39,828 nucleotides of DNA from Bacteroidales bacterium UBA1035 (GCA_002316835.1 DCEG01000049.1:15184-55011), one strand, 5' to 3'. Shown: positions 1-8,131, numbered from the stretch's first letter. Made by a program: numbers and translations. The notes: a model not told the origin generated them from the letters alone.

Positions 1-41
1 ATGGCTGAAAGCGCCATCATCAAATAAATTGATTTTTTCAT
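1..41 (-). CDS. N-terminus of an exported protein, cut by window edge
   Basis: The minus strand from position 41 reads ATG AAA AAA TCA ATT TAT TTG ATG ATG GCG CTT TCA GCC, that is MKKSIYLMMALSA, a typical signal-peptide start (two Lys then a hydrophobic run). The rest lies beyond the left edge, so the function cannot be told. A TATCTTTG box 41 bases upstream supports a real start here. Confidence 0.55.
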   Translation of the reverse strand, partial: MKKSIYLMMALSA

Positions 42-81
42 GTGTGTCATTATTTTATTGTTCGAATATAAAAACTAAAAG

Positions 82-89
82 CAAAGATA
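82..89 (-). promoter_or_regulatory. Bacteroidota -7 box for the left-edge gene
   Basis: On the minus strand 89..82 reads TATCTTTG, matching the TAnnTTTG -7 consensus of Bacteroidota promoters, about 40 bases before the ATG at 41. No clear TTG was found at the -33 spacing, so only the -7 box is claimed. Confidence 0.4.
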
Positions 90-190
90 GAAATAAGTAA
101 ATAATTATAACCCGTATGGATGTGAAAATAAATTAAATTGTTAAAAACATCATCAGAACTGGCAGAAACAAAAGAAAACCAACAATTAAA

Positions 191-1453
191 CTATAGTTTG
201 CCGAGTTCCGAAAAATCTACTTTTGGAGTATTGTTTCCTTTTTTTCTTATAAATTTTGATTCATAAGGAGTCGATTTATTGAAGAATCCACAATTTTGGA
301 GGTAAAACCTGTTCTTTTGCTTATCGTAACCTCCTTGATAATCCAACCGAATTTGTTTCCTGGCGGTTTCATCATAGGTAAAAACCGATTCAACGGCTTC
401 TATCCATTCTCCACTGCTTGTTCTAAACCACTGATTCCCGAACAAAACCTTTCGGGTTAGGTATCCTTGTTCCGGAATAAAGTTTTCCAGAAAAGAATGT
501 GCCCGGGTATAGAATACATTCGTTTGTGGACGAAGGAAACTGGCTATAAGTCTCCATCGATTTTCATCGGTTGCGTAAAAGTAAGAAGTGTAAATGGTAT
601 TTCCTTTTCCGTCCGGCTTTACCTGAGTGAGAAACTTGTAGGTCTTTCCGGCTTCCCAACTATACCGCAAAAAGCTTTGTCCTCCCGAACCTTCGTTACC
701 GAATTCACCAATATGCACACCTTCACCTCTACGTAGTAGCTTAATTTTTAAACTATCAGGGATAAGTTTCGGGTCCTGAGTGTCAAACGGACTCCATACA
801 GAGAATAAAACCCTGCGTTCGGTTTCGGAATTACACTGAATTCCAAAATAGCCTTCTCCAAAACCGTTGGCCATATAATAACTGCCTGTTACATCGTTTT
901 CTTTCGGAACAGAGATCTCATTATAAAACCACTCGATATTCTCTTTTGGCATTGTGTAGCGAAAATGAACCGATGGTCCCCTCCTGCCCCAATAATCAGA
1001 AAAATCATGAACATATGTTGGTTTTTCGTTTGTTTGGATAACAAACGATTCTATTTGGGCAAACTCGTTTCCTGTCTTGCTTATTCCTTGCAGTTTTATT
1101 GGTTCATAACCAACGTTTCGGATTTGAAAAGTTCCTATCGGAATCTCAAAATCTCCCGAAGTAACAGAAGTTTTGAATCTCTTCTTCCTAAAGATCACTT
1201 CAATTACCGACTCATTTTTCGATTTACCTTTTATTGAAATAGTTATCGTTTGCGGTTTATGAAAATACACAAATGTTTCGATTACAGATTTATCGCTGAT
1301 CCATTTCTTCAATCCCGATTCCGTAACGGAAGCTCCTTGTTGAAAAGAAGTCACATAAGCATTCCCGCTTAAATTTACTTCGTAAGCGGCATTTTGGGAA
1401 AATAAAATCAGGGTGGATAAGTAGAGGATAATTACAAAGGAAAGTTTCTTCAT
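191..1453 (-). CDS. Secreted DUF3472 protein with DUF5077-like N-terminal domain
   Basis: 420 residues with a signal peptide (MKKLSFVIILYLSTLILFSQ) and no lipobox. Residues about 23-140 look like the DUF5077 beta-sandwich often joined to DUF3472; the remainder has DUF3472 features (a Y-x-M-x-N-G-F-G-E-G-Y-F-G-I-Q stretch near 192-206 and GEFGNEGSGGQS near 248-259). Such proteins are found beside polysaccharide-degradation genes and are presumed extracytoplasmic glycan-related proteins, but no activity is established. It has its own TAnnTTTG box and is separated from the upstream DUF4382 gene by a terminator, so it is probably monocistronic. Family call is from memory of the pattern; biochemical role unknown. 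Confidence 0.75.
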   Translation of the reverse strand: MKKLSFVIILYLSTLILFSQNAAYEVNLSGNAYVTSFQQGASVTESGLKKWISDKSVIETFVYFHKPQTITISIKGKSKNESVIEVIFRKKRFKTSVTSGDFEIPIGTFQIRNVGYEPIKLQGISKTGNEFAQIESFVIQTNEKPTYVHDFSDYWGRRGPSVHFRYTMPKENIEWFYNEISVPKENDVTGSYYMANGFGEGYFGIQCNSETERRVLFSVWSPFDTQDPKLIPDSLKIKLLRRGEGVHIGEFGNEGSGGQSFLRYSWEAGKTYKFLTQVKPDGKGNTIYTSYFYATDENRWRLIASFLRPQTNVFYTRAHSFLENFIPEQGYLTRKVLFGNQWFRTSSGEWIEAVESVFTYDETARKQIRLDYQGGYDKQKNRFYLQNCGFFNKSTPYESKFIRKKGNNTPKVDFSELGKL

Positions 1454-1472
1454 TCTATTTATAACGTTTCTG

Positions 1473-1480
1473 CAAAGTTA
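1473..1480 (-). promoter_or_regulatory. -7 box of the DUF3472 gene
   Basis: Minus strand 1480..1473 reads TAACTTTG (TAnnTTTG), 20 bases before the ATG at 1453. It lies directly downstream of the terminator of the preceding gene, as expected for a separate transcription unit. No TTG at the usual -33 spacing. Confidence 0.45.
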
Positions 1481-1493
1481 CATTTTAGAAGCA

Positions 1494-1520
1494 ATAAAAA
1501 AAAGCCCTTTTCAGGGCTTT
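1494..1520 (-). terminator. Intrinsic terminator of the first DUF4382 gene
   Basis: AAAGCCCT (1501-1508), loop TTTC, AGGGCTTT (1513-1520): a perfect 8-bp stem. On the minus strand it is followed by a T run (the A run 1496-1503 on the plus strand). It lies 30 bases after the stop of the minus-strand gene 1550-2422. Confidence 0.85.
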
Positions 1521-1549
1521 CTTATCCTCACTCGATTATTCGTTAAGGT

Positions 1550-2422
1550 TTATTGTATCATTTTCACCAACTTAATTGTATCCAAATTATTTACAACACC
1601 TGTCTCAACTAAAACATTTTCCAATGTTGAGTCTTTATACCCGGTAGTATCAGCTGCAATAGCTTCGAGTTTCCATGAGCCCGGGTCTACTCCAAAGAAT
1701 AAAAACTTGCCGTCAATTTCCGGCAAAGCTACTAACGTATCTTTTGCTGCGTTAGTAATCTGCACAAAAGCATTAGCTTCCTGCGGAAGAACGATACCTT
1801 TTACTGACCCACCCCATGCTTCAGCGAATGTTCTAATTACCGGTTTTAAAATATACTTATTGTTTCCGGTGGCAACTACCGATCGTGAAGCATCAAAGTC
1901 GATTACAAAACTATATGCCATATCGGCTAGTAAAGTTTCATGCAAATTAAATTTCAATCCGCTTGTTTGCGCTGATGGAGTTTTTAGCGGATGTGATACT
2001 CCATCTTTTGTTTCTACATAACTGTTGGGACCTAACAACAATCTTACCTGGCTTATTTTTCCTGCAGGAATTTCACCACCTGCCAGCGCAACCATTTCAC
2101 CATTTCTGTAATCCAATAAATTGTACAATCCCGGGTTGTTAATGTTCACCGTAACCCACTCTACATTATCAAAATCATCATTTTCATCATAATAAGGATC
2201 GTTATCGTCATGATAGAACTCATCTGCAACTCCAACTTTTACCCCCTGGATATCAAGAACAACTTTATCATACTCCAACGACGGAGCATCGGTCAGCTTG
2301 AATTGAATTTGAGCTTTTCCATCAGATAAGCCATCATTCTCATCCACACAACCTGCCATAAACATCAACATCGTCACAATTGATAATGCTGATAACACGA
2401 TTTTTGAAATTTCTTTTCTCAT
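1550..2422 (-). CDS. DUF4382 lipoprotein (copy 1)
   Basis: 290 residues when started at the Met at 2422 (MRKEISKIVLSALSIVTMLM), which gives a signal peptide ending in a lipobox FMAGC; the longer reading frame upstream to 2497 adds an implausible leader. After the Cys comes an acidic linker, then a DUF4382 domain (AQIQFKLTDAPS, then VVLDIQGVKV, an Asp/Tyr-rich insert, and a FDASRSVV-type strand), ending in a carboxypeptidase-regulatory-like beta-sandwich with the VDPGSWKLEA segment. DUF4382 proteins are surface or periplasmic lipoproteins of unknown function. The next gene upstream is a paralogue with the same layout, suggesting tandem duplication. The acidic D/N/Y-rich insert (DDNDPYYDENDDFDN) could bind cations; that is inference. 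Confidence 0.82.
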   Translation of the reverse strand: MRKEISKIVLSALSIVTMLMFMAGCVDENDGLSDGKAQIQFKLTDAPSLEYDKVVLDIQGVKVGVADEFYHDDNDPYYDENDDFDNVEWVTVNINNPGLYNLLDYRNGEMVALAGGEIPAGKISQVRLLLGPNSYVETKDGVSHPLKTPSAQTSGLKFNLHETLLADMAYSFVIDFDASRSVVATGNNKYILKPVIRTFAEAWGGSVKGIVLPQEANAFVQITNAAKDTLVALPEIDGKFLFFGVDPGSWKLEAIAADTTGYKDSTLENVLVETGVVNNLDTIKLVKMIQ

Positions 2423-2460
2423 AAAAATTGATGTTTTAGTTATAAACTTATATTTATCAA

Positions 2461-2479
2461 AACACATTTCTCGTGTGTT
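2461..2479. promoter_or_regulatory. Small inverted repeat upstream of DUF4382 copy 1
   Basis: AACACA (2461-2466), 7-base spacer, TGTGTT (2474-2479), 39 bases upstream of the start at 2422. No TAnnTTTG box was found in the 174-base spacer 2423-2596, so this gene may be read from the upstream paralogue or from an unusual promoter. Could be an operator or chance. Confidence 0.2.
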
Positions 2480-2596
2480 ATAAATAAAACACCACATTTA
2501 TTGTGATTGTTTTTCTGTTATGCTTAAAAAATACAAAAGAAGTAGCTCTTTCTCAATACTGTAGTTTAAAAAAAAATAAATAGTATGACAAAACGT

Positions 2597-3406
2597 TTAT
2601 TTCTTCAGTATAATTTTTGATTTTAATTCGCGTATTTTACCGGAGAAAATGGTATCGACAAATGTAGTATCTTTATAACCGGATGCAGGATTTGCCATTA
2701 TATTTACTTCCCATTCACCTGCACGCAAGCCTTTGAAAAGAAATTTTCCATCAGTATATTCAGGTAAAGTAAGTAATGTGTCAACTTCATTTGCAACGAT
2801 TATGATTGGCGAAGCTTCTGCAGGTAACACGTAACCCCTTAATGAACCTCCGTAAATTTCAGGAAAAACACGCAGGACAGGGCGAAAAAAGAAGTTACCG
2901 TTTGACTCGTAAACCGATAATACACTGTTAATATCTATGAGAATACTACTGATGTAGTTTGCGTAAAGGTTGGCATTTACTTCTAAAACCAAACCGCCCT
3001 TTATTTGCGTATCCAGAACAAGATTTTTGGTAGCAGCTGCTTCCTCATCCGAGGGAAACGTTCGAAAGGTTGAGTTATCTCCAAATGTGATTTTTATTCG
3101 ACGCAGCACTCCTTCGGGAAAATATTGGTCGACAATCTGTTTGGATTTCCCATTTAACAAAGGAATAATGTCGTGAGAGCCGGCATTTACATCAAGAGGT
3201 GTCCAGTTTTCACTGTTGTTAGTGGTATCCACAGTTGAAATTTCAATTTTCTGGATATCAACATTTAATTCCTGCATATTGGAAGGCGAAGCATTGGTTA
3301 GATTAATACGCAATCGTGTAGCATTTATACTTGGGTCGTTTTTCGAACATCCAACGAAAGAGATTATCAAGAGAAGTGCAGAAAGTATATTAATAATAGG
3401 CTTCAT
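2597..3406 (-). CDS. DUF4382 lipoprotein (copy 2)
   Basis: 269 residues from the Met at 3406 (MKPIINILSALLLIISFVGC), a lipoprotein signal peptide ending SFVGC; the frame continues upstream to 3481 but that leader is discarded. The DUF4382 core is visible as TRLRINLTNASPS, ELNVDIQKIEIS, and LIDINSVLSVY, and the C-terminal beta-sandwich has LRAGEWEVNI, the same position as VDPGSWKLEA in copy 1. Both copies end with a TGYKDST/SGYKDTT motif and VLPxEAxxxI. Weak similarity over the full length indicates old paralogues. Divergent from the TetR operon; has its own -7/-33 pair. Function unknown. Confidence 0.82.
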   Translation of the reverse strand: MKPIINILSALLLIISFVGCSKNDPSINATRLRINLTNASPSNMQELNVDIQKIEISTVDTTNNSENWTPLDVNAGSHDIIPLLNGKSKQIVDQYFPEGVLRRIKITFGDNSTFRTFPSDEEAAATKNLVLDTQIKGGLVLEVNANLYANYISSILIDINSVLSVYESNGNFFFRPVLRVFPEIYGGSLRGYVLPAEASPIIIVANEVDTLLTLPEYTDGKFLFKGLRAGEWEVNIMANPASGYKDTTFVDTIFSGKIRELKSKIILKK

Positions 3407-3423
3407 ATTGGTTTTATTTACGG

Positions 3424-3456
3424 CAAAGATAAATAATAACGGAAAAATAGAAACAA
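3424..3456 (-). promoter_or_regulatory. Promoter of DUF4382 copy 2
   Basis: Minus strand: TTG at 3456..3454 (-33) and TATCTTTG at 3431..3424 (-7), 22-base spacer, 18 bases before the ATG at 3406. Fits the Bacteroidota TTG / TAnnTTTG pattern at the long end of allowed spacing. Confidence 0.55.
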
Positions 3457-3475
3457 TAAATAATTTAAAAAAATT

Positions 3476-3500
3476 AAACATCTGTTTTAAACATTTGTTT
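3476..3500. promoter_or_regulatory. Tandem palindromic operator, probably for the TetR-family regulator
   Basis: Two AAACAnnTGTTT palindromes lie side by side: 3476-3487 (AAACATCTGTTT) and 3489-3500 (AAACATTTGTTT), 13 bases centre to centre. The second extends to TTAAACATTTGTTTAA. They overlap the TTG -33 element (3495-3497) of the promoter reading into the TetR gene and lie about 20 bases upstream of the -33 of the divergent DUF4382 gene. This is where an autoregulating TetR repressor would bind. The binding protein is inferred from position only. Confidence 0.65.
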
Positions 3501-3525
3501 AATAAAAAAAGAATATATACTTTTG
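3495..3525 (+). promoter_or_regulatory. Promoter of the TetR/ABC efflux operon
   Basis: TTG at 3495-3497 (-33) and TACTTTTG at 3518-3525 (-7, TAnnTTTG) with a 20-base spacer, 22 bases before the ATG at 3548. A near-ideal Bacteroidota promoter; its -33 is inside the downstream palindrome, so a bound repressor would block it. Confidence 0.75.
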
Positions 3526-3547
3526 TACCGATTAATAAATCTTAGTA

Positions 3548-4147
3548 ATGGAAGAATTAACTACAGAACAAAAAATTGTTGAAGCAGCAAGAAAAATATT
3601 CACCCAAAAGGGGTATGCGGCAACAAAAACACGAGATATAGCTGAAGAAGCCGGAATAAACCTGGCGTTGCTTAATTATTATTTCGGTAGTAAAGAGAAC
3701 TTATTTAAGCAAATTGTGACAGAAAAATTTGAAGATCTTTTCGGATTAATGAGTCCTATTCTATCCAACAAAAACATAACGCTCGAAGAAAAAATTCAAA
3801 CACTTGTCAAAAACTACACAAATTTATTGATAGAAAATGAAGATTTACCAATTTTTGTTCTCAACGAACTAAAGAATAACGGAAGTATATTCGATCATAT
3901 TCTGCAACAAGCACGAACCATTTCACAACCGATTATAGATGAACAATTAGTAAGCAATGCACACACTATTTCCACACCTGATTTTATTATGAATATAGTC
4001 AGTCTGACCATTTTTCCCTTTATTGCAAAACCTTTGTTCATTGCTTCAGGATTATTGAAAGAAGAAGAATTTCTACAATTTATCCATAACAGAGAAAAAC
4101 TAATTCCGGAGTGGATTTTTGCTATCTTAAAACAATCTCAACAATGA
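3548..4147 (+). CDS. TetR/AcrR-family transcriptional regulator
   Basis: 199 residues. The N-terminal TetR helix-turn-helix is clear at about 8-54 (KIVEAARKIFTQKGYAATK, RDIAEEAGINLALLNYYFGS, then KENLF), followed by an all-helical ligand/dimer domain. It starts an eight-gene efflux operon and its stop overlaps the ATG of the TolC-like gene (ATGA at 4144-4147). By analogy with E. coli CecR (YbiH), which controls ybhGFSR, it probably represses this operon until a drug or metabolite binds. Two tandem palindromes over its own promoter support autoregulation. The ligand cannot be read from the sequence. Confidence 0.92.
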   Translation: MEELTTEQKIVEAARKIFTQKGYAATKTRDIAEEAGINLALLNYYFGSKENLFKQIVTEKFEDLFGLMSPILSNKNITLEEKIQTLVKNYTNLLIENEDLPIFVLNELKNNGSIFDHILQQARTISQPIIDEQLVSNAHTISTPDFIMNIVSLTIFPFIAKPLFIASGLLKEEEFLQFIHNREKLIPEWIFAILKQSQQ

Positions 4148-5421
4148 AACCAAAAGGACTTACATTATTTACAGCGTTGATTTTAATAAGCCTATTTCCT
4201 GTCAACGCTCAAACTCTTACCATCGAAGATTGTCAGAAAATGGCACGGGAGAATTATCCTGCAATCGCCCGTTACAACGTAATTGACAATGTCAAGAATT
4301 TCAATCTGGAAAATGCCAATACGGCCTATTTTCCGCAACTTTCTTTGAACGCAAAGGCGACCTTGCAAAGCGATGTCACAAGATTCGATGTAAAACTTCC
4401 TGAAAATTTTCCTCCACTTGAAATTCCTATCCCTGATAAAGATCAATACCAAGTTTATGCTCAATTGAACCAAATAATTTGGGACGGCGGAAAGATAGCA
4501 GCACAAAAAGAAAATATTTCAGCTAATGCCGAAGTAGAGAAACAAAAACTTGAAACAGAAATTTATGCACTTCAGGAAAGGGTTAACAATGTTTTCTTCG
4601 GTGTCTTGTTGCTCAACGAACAACTGGCACAGCAGAGTACACTGGAGGGAGAATTGCAGCGCAATTATGAGAAAGTACAAAGTTACGTGACAAACGGCGT
4701 TGCCAACGATGCCGACTTAAGTGCTGTGAAAGTTGAGCAATTAAAAGCAAGTCAGCAACGCATTCAAATGAAATCGGCTCTGGACAGTTATATTAAAATC
4801 CTTTCCGTTTTAATCGGGCAGAATATAGATGAAAAGTTTATTCTTATAAAACCATCGGCAAATTTGCCGGTTGAAAATTCAACTATCAATCGACCTGAAC
4901 TTCAACTTTTTGAAGCTCAGGAAAATTTGCTTAATTCTCAAAAGACAGCGCTGAACGCGAAAAACATGCCAATTGTTGGCGCATTTGCACAAGGTGGATA
5001 CGGGAAACCCGGATTGAATATGTTTCAAAATAAGTTTCAGCCTTATTTTGTTGGCGGAGTCAGTCTTTCGTGGAACTTCGGAAGTCTGTACACCTATAAA
5101 AACGAGAAAAAAAGTATAGAACAACAAAAGCTGGCACTCGATTCGCAACGCGAAACATTTATTTATAATCTGAATATGCAACTTCCTCAGCAAAAAAATG
5201 AAATAAAGAAATATCGCCAGACGATGCAAGACGACAACGAAATTATTCGCCTGCGAACGCAAATAAAAGAAGCGGCCGAAGCCAAAGTGGATAACGGGAC
5301 AATGACAGTATCGGATTTACTGCAAGAGATTAATGCACTGGAAATTGCGAAACAGGCAAAATCGTTGCACGAAATTCAGTATCTAATGTCGATTTACAAC
5401 TTAAAATATACAACAAATTAG
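4144..5421 (+). CDS. TolC-family outer-membrane efflux channel
   Basis: 425 residues from the Met at 4144, which follows the translational coupling ATGA and gives a signal peptide (MKPKGLTLFTALILISLFPV, cut after NAQ). Two OEP repeats are visible: an N-terminal helix pair starting LTIEDCQKMARENYPAIARY and a C-terminal half with LDSQRETFIYNLN and VDNGTMTVSDLLQEINALE. It would form the outer-membrane exit duct for the HlyD adaptor and ABC-2 exporter that follow. Gene order TetR-TolC-HlyD-ABC-ABC-permease-permease makes it a dedicated channel rather than a shared one. Confidence 0.88.
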   Translation: MKPKGLTLFTALILISLFPVNAQTLTIEDCQKMARENYPAIARYNVIDNVKNFNLENANTAYFPQLSLNAKATLQSDVTRFDVKLPENFPPLEIPIPDKDQYQVYAQLNQIIWDGGKIAAQKENISANAEVEKQKLETEIYALQERVNNVFFGVLLLNEQLAQQSTLEGELQRNYEKVQSYVTNGVANDADLSAVKVEQLKASQQRIQMKSALDSYIKILSVLIGQNIDEKFILIKPSANLPVENSTINRPELQLFEAQENLLNSQKTALNAKNMPIVGAFAQGGYGKPGLNMFQNKFQPYFVGGVSLSWNFGSLYTYKNEKKSIEQQKLALDSQRETFIYNLNMQLPQQKNEIKKYRQTMQDDNEIIRLRTQIKEAAEAKVDNGTMTVSDLLQEINALEIAKQAKSLHEIQYLMSIYNLKYTTN

Positions 5422-5447
5422 ATATCAAAAAATCAGAAGTTAGAAAT

Positions 5448-6353
5448 TTGAAGAAAATGAAAACAATAAAATCTTTGCTAATCGCCGTCACTGCTCTACT
5501 CTTGACATCTTGCGCCGGCAACGGCAACGACTACGATGCCACAGGCTCATTCGAAGCCACGGAAATTATTGTATCGTCACAAGCAAACGGAAAAATTGTG
5601 TCGCTGAACGTTGTTGAAGGACAAACGTTACAAGCTAACGAAATTGTGGGACAAATTGACAGCACGCAGCTTTATTTACAGAAAATGAGTCTGATATCCA
5701 ATGCTCAGGGTGTTCGTGCGCAACGCCCCAACATCGGTACGCAAACAGCAGCGATCGAAGAGCAAATCCAGACATTGCAAAGAGAACGTACGCGCACGCA
5801 AAATCTGATCGCAGCTAATGCAGCGAACAAAAAACAACTGGATGATATAAACGCACAAATTGAAGTTCTGCAAAAACAATTATCGGCACAAACTTCCACG
5901 CTCCAAAAGAGCAGTGCCAATATATCTGCGCAAAGTTCTGCAATGGATATTCAAGTGGCTCAATTGGAGGATTTATTGCAGAAATGCACGATAAAAAGCC
6001 CCATATCGGGAATCGTACTCAATAAATATGCCGAGCCGGGAGAGCTGGCCGGAACCGGATCACCTCTTTTCAAAATCGCAGATATCGAAAACATGCATTT
6101 GCGCGCCTATGTTACAAACGACCAACTCTCGAAGATTAAGTTGAACGATGAAGTGATTGTTCTTGTGGATGACGGAAACGGAGAAATGAAATCGTACCCC
6201 GGAACTGTTTCTTGGATATCCGACAAATCAGAATTTACACCAAAAACCATCCAAACCAAAAATGAACGAGCCAATTTGGTTTATGCAACGAAAATTGCAG
6301 TAAAAAACGATGGTTACTTAAAAATCGGAATGTACGGTGAAGTAATATTTTGA
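5448..6353 (+). CDS. HlyD-family periplasmic adaptor (YbhG-like)
   Basis: 301 residues from 5448, or 298 from the second Met at 5457; both give a lipoprotein signal peptide ending LLTSC. Biotinyl-lipoyl half-motifs flank a coiled-coil hairpin: GKIVSLNVVEGQTLQANEIV at about 45-64 and KSPISGIVLNKYAEPGELAG near 183-202; between them is a Gln/Ala-rich coiled coil (EEQIQTLQRERTRTQ and following). C-terminal beta-barrel residues follow. It bridges the two ABC-2 permeases and the TolC-like channel, as YbhG does in E. coli. Preceded by a 26-base AT-rich spacer after the TolC gene. Confidence 0.88.
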   Translation: MKKMKTIKSLLIAVTALLLTSCAGNGNDYDATGSFEATEIIVSSQANGKIVSLNVVEGQTLQANEIVGQIDSTQLYLQKMSLISNAQGVRAQRPNIGTQTAAIEEQIQTLQRERTRTQNLIAANAANKKQLDDINAQIEVLQKQLSAQTSTLQKSSANISAQSSAMDIQVAQLEDLLQKCTIKSPISGIVLNKYAEPGELAGTGSPLFKIADIENMHLRAYVTNDQLSKIKLNDEVIVLVDDGNGEMKSYPGTVSWISDKSEFTPKTIQTKNERANLVYATKIAVKNDGYLKIGMYGEVIF

Positions 6354-6400
6354 TGGATGCGTAGAAACACCAGGTCGTGTGTTTGCAACAAAAATTAAAA

Positions 6401-7303
6401 ATGATCTTAGTAAAGAATTTACATAAAACTTACGGTAAAGTAACAGCATTGAATAATCTTTCGTTTACAGTAAACGATGGCGAAATATTCGGCGTTATCG
6501 GACCTGATGGCTCGGGAAAGACCTCACTTTTCCGTATTCTTGCATCGGTGTTACTGCCAAACAGCGGCTCCGCTGAAATGAATGGACTAAGCGTATCAAA
6601 AGATTTCAAAAAGATCCGCAATATAATCGGTTATATGCCGGGACGGTTTTCACTTTATCAAGACTTGAGCGTGGAAGAAAATTTGAAGTTTTTTGCAACC
6701 ATTTTCAGTACTACGATCGAAGAGAATTATCATCTTATCAAAGATATTTATCAACAAATTGAGCCATTCAAGAAACGTCGTGCAGGAGCATTATCAGGTG
6801 GAATGAAACAAAAACTAGCACTCAGTTGTGCTCTCATTCACAAACCCGAAGTTCTTATTCTCGATGAGCCAACAACAGGTGTGGATCCGGTTTCACGAAA
6901 AGAATTCTGGGATATGCTTAAGCGGTTAAAATCAGAAGGAATTACCATTCTGGTTTCCACTGCCTACATGGATGAAGCCGGCCTTTGTGATCGAATTGCA
7001 CTGATGCGCGAAGGTAATTTTATCGCCACAGATACTCCACAAAATATCATAAACAGTTACAATGAAACGCTTTTGGCAGTACAAACCGAAAATATGTCGG
7101 CATCGTTGAGTGATTTACGAAATCACCCGAAAGTCAAAACTTGTTTTGCTTTCGGAAATCAACATCATATTACAGTACACGCGGATTTATCGATAAGCGA
7201 TCTCCAACATTATTTAAATGAAAAAGGATATTCAACAGTAGAAATAAAAGCAATAGAGCCAACCGTTGAAGATTGCTTTATGGCGTTGACAAATAATCCC
7301 TAA
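6401..7303 (+). CDS. ABC-2 exporter ATP-binding protein, first half (YbhF N-like)
   Basis: 300 residues from the ATG at 6401 (MILVKNLHKTYGKV fits the family start; an in-frame ATG at 6377 adds eight unlikely residues). Walker A GPDGSGKTS at 34-42, signature LSGGMKQ at 131-137, Walker B LILDEPTTGVD at 152-162, followed by an about 90-residue C-terminal extension typical of ABC-2 drug exporters. It powers the two permeases downstream with the second ATPase as a likely heterodimer partner. In E. coli both domains are one YbhF protein; here they are two genes. The stop codon at 7301-7303 is inside a dispersed-repeat copy. Confidence 0.92.
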   Translation: MILVKNLHKTYGKVTALNNLSFTVNDGEIFGVIGPDGSGKTSLFRILASVLLPNSGSAEMNGLSVSKDFKKIRNIIGYMPGRFSLYQDLSVEENLKFFATIFSTTIEENYHLIKDIYQQIEPFKKRRAGALSGGMKQKLALSCALIHKPEVLILDEPTTGVDPVSRKEFWDMLKRLKSEGITILVSTAYMDEAGLCDRIALMREGNFIATDTPQNIINSYNETLLAVQTENMSASLSDLRNHPKVKTCFAFGNQHHITVHADLSISDLQHYLNEKGYSTVEIKAIEPTVEDCFMALTNNP

Positions 7304-7324
7304 ATCCCCTAAAGTGGACATAAT
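7298..7324. repeat. Dispersed CCCTAAATCCCC repeat, copy A
   Basis: CCCTAAATCCCCTAAAG (7298-7314) then TGGACATAAT. It matches the copy at 39344-39370 at about 25 of 27 positions. It spans the stop codon of the first ATPase gene and the short spacer to the second. The sequence belongs to a small palindromic repeat (CCCCT-AA-AGGGG core) seen in many Bacteroidota genomes; here the palindrome is decayed by a G-to-T change. Confidence 0.6.
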
Positions 7325-7328
7325 ACAA

Positions 7329-8075
7329 ATGAACGAGAATAAAGTTATAGAAGTTTCAAAATTGACCAAAAAATTCGGCAATTTCACTGCCGTTGACCAT
7401 ATTTCCTTTGATGTTCGCAAAGGAGAAATATTTGGTTTTCTGGGTGCCAACGGCGCAGGAAAAACCACCGCAATGCAAATGCTTTGCGGTATCAGTAAGC
7501 CTACATCGGGAAAAGGAACTGTGGCAGGATTTGATATTTTGAAAGAGAATGAGAAAATAAAACACAACATTGGTTATATGAGTCAAAAGTTTTCATTGTA
7601 CGAAGACCTGAAAGTTTGGGAAAACATTCGTCTTTTTGGTGGGATCTACGGCATGAAGGAAAATGAAATAAACGAGAAAACCGATGAGTTACTTTATCGA
7701 TTGAAGTTTGAAAAAGAAAGAGATACTATGGTTAAATCCTTACCATTGGGGTGGAAACAAAAGCTGGCCTTTTCAGTGGCTATTTTCCACACACCGCAAA
7801 TAGTCTTCCTCGATGAGCCTACCGGCGGAGTTGATCCGGCTATGCGGAGACAGTTCTGGGAGATGATTTACGAAGCATCGGATCAAGGAATCACCGTTTT
7901 TGTAACCACGCATTATATGGATGAAGCGGAGTATTGTAATCGGGTTTCTATAATGGTGGACGGTAGAATTGACGCGCTTGATACACCCATCAATCTCAAA
8001 GAAATGTATCTGGCGCAAAGTATGGATGAGGTTTTTAGAAAGTTAGCAAGAAAAGCGACGAGAGTTGAAAATTAA
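7329..8075 (+). CDS. ABC-2 exporter ATP-binding protein, second half (YbhF C-like)
   Basis: 248 residues from the ATG at 7329; a GTG at 7314 in the same frame lies inside the repeat and is less likely. Walker A GANGAGKTT at 39-47, Walker B FLDEPTGGVD at 160-169, H-loop TTHYMDEAE. The signature is LPLGWKQ (138-144) rather than LSGGQ, as expected for the second ATPase domain of the YbhF family. It likely pairs with the preceding ATPase, giving one consensus and one variant signature site. Followed by a 56-base AT-rich spacer. Confidence 0.92.
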   Translation: MNENKVIEVSKLTKKFGNFTAVDHISFDVRKGEIFGFLGANGAGKTTAMQMLCGISKPTSGKGTVAGFDILKENEKIKHNIGYMSQKFSLYEDLKVWENIRLFGGIYGMKENEINEKTDELLYRLKFEKERDTMVKSLPLGWKQKLAFSVAIFHTPQIVFLDEPTGGVDPAMRRQFWEMIYEASDQGITVFVTTHYMDEAEYCNRVSIMVDGRIDALDTPINLKEMYLAQSMDEVFRKLARKATRVEN

Positions 8076-8110
8076 TTACTAATTAGCAATTACTAATGTC
8101 TAATTAATTC
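8076..8110. repeat. Degenerate ATTACTAATTA-type spacer repeat
   Basis: The start of the spacer after the second ATPase gene reads TTACTAATTAGCAATTACTAAT and similar, a run of imperfect TAATTA/TTACTAAT units. Low-complexity spacers of this kind are common between Bacteroidota genes; it breaks an otherwise tight operon. Confidence 0.4.
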
Positions 8111-8131
8111 AAAACACATAACACGGAGAAA

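Noticed and set aside
467..1237. Open frames on the plus strand opposite the DUF3472 gene
   Set aside because: They are antisense to a well-supported gene, have no family features and no promoter box.
7314..7328. GTG start for the second ATPase gene
   Set aside because: It would place the start inside a dispersed repeat; the ATG at 7329 gives a normal family N-terminus.
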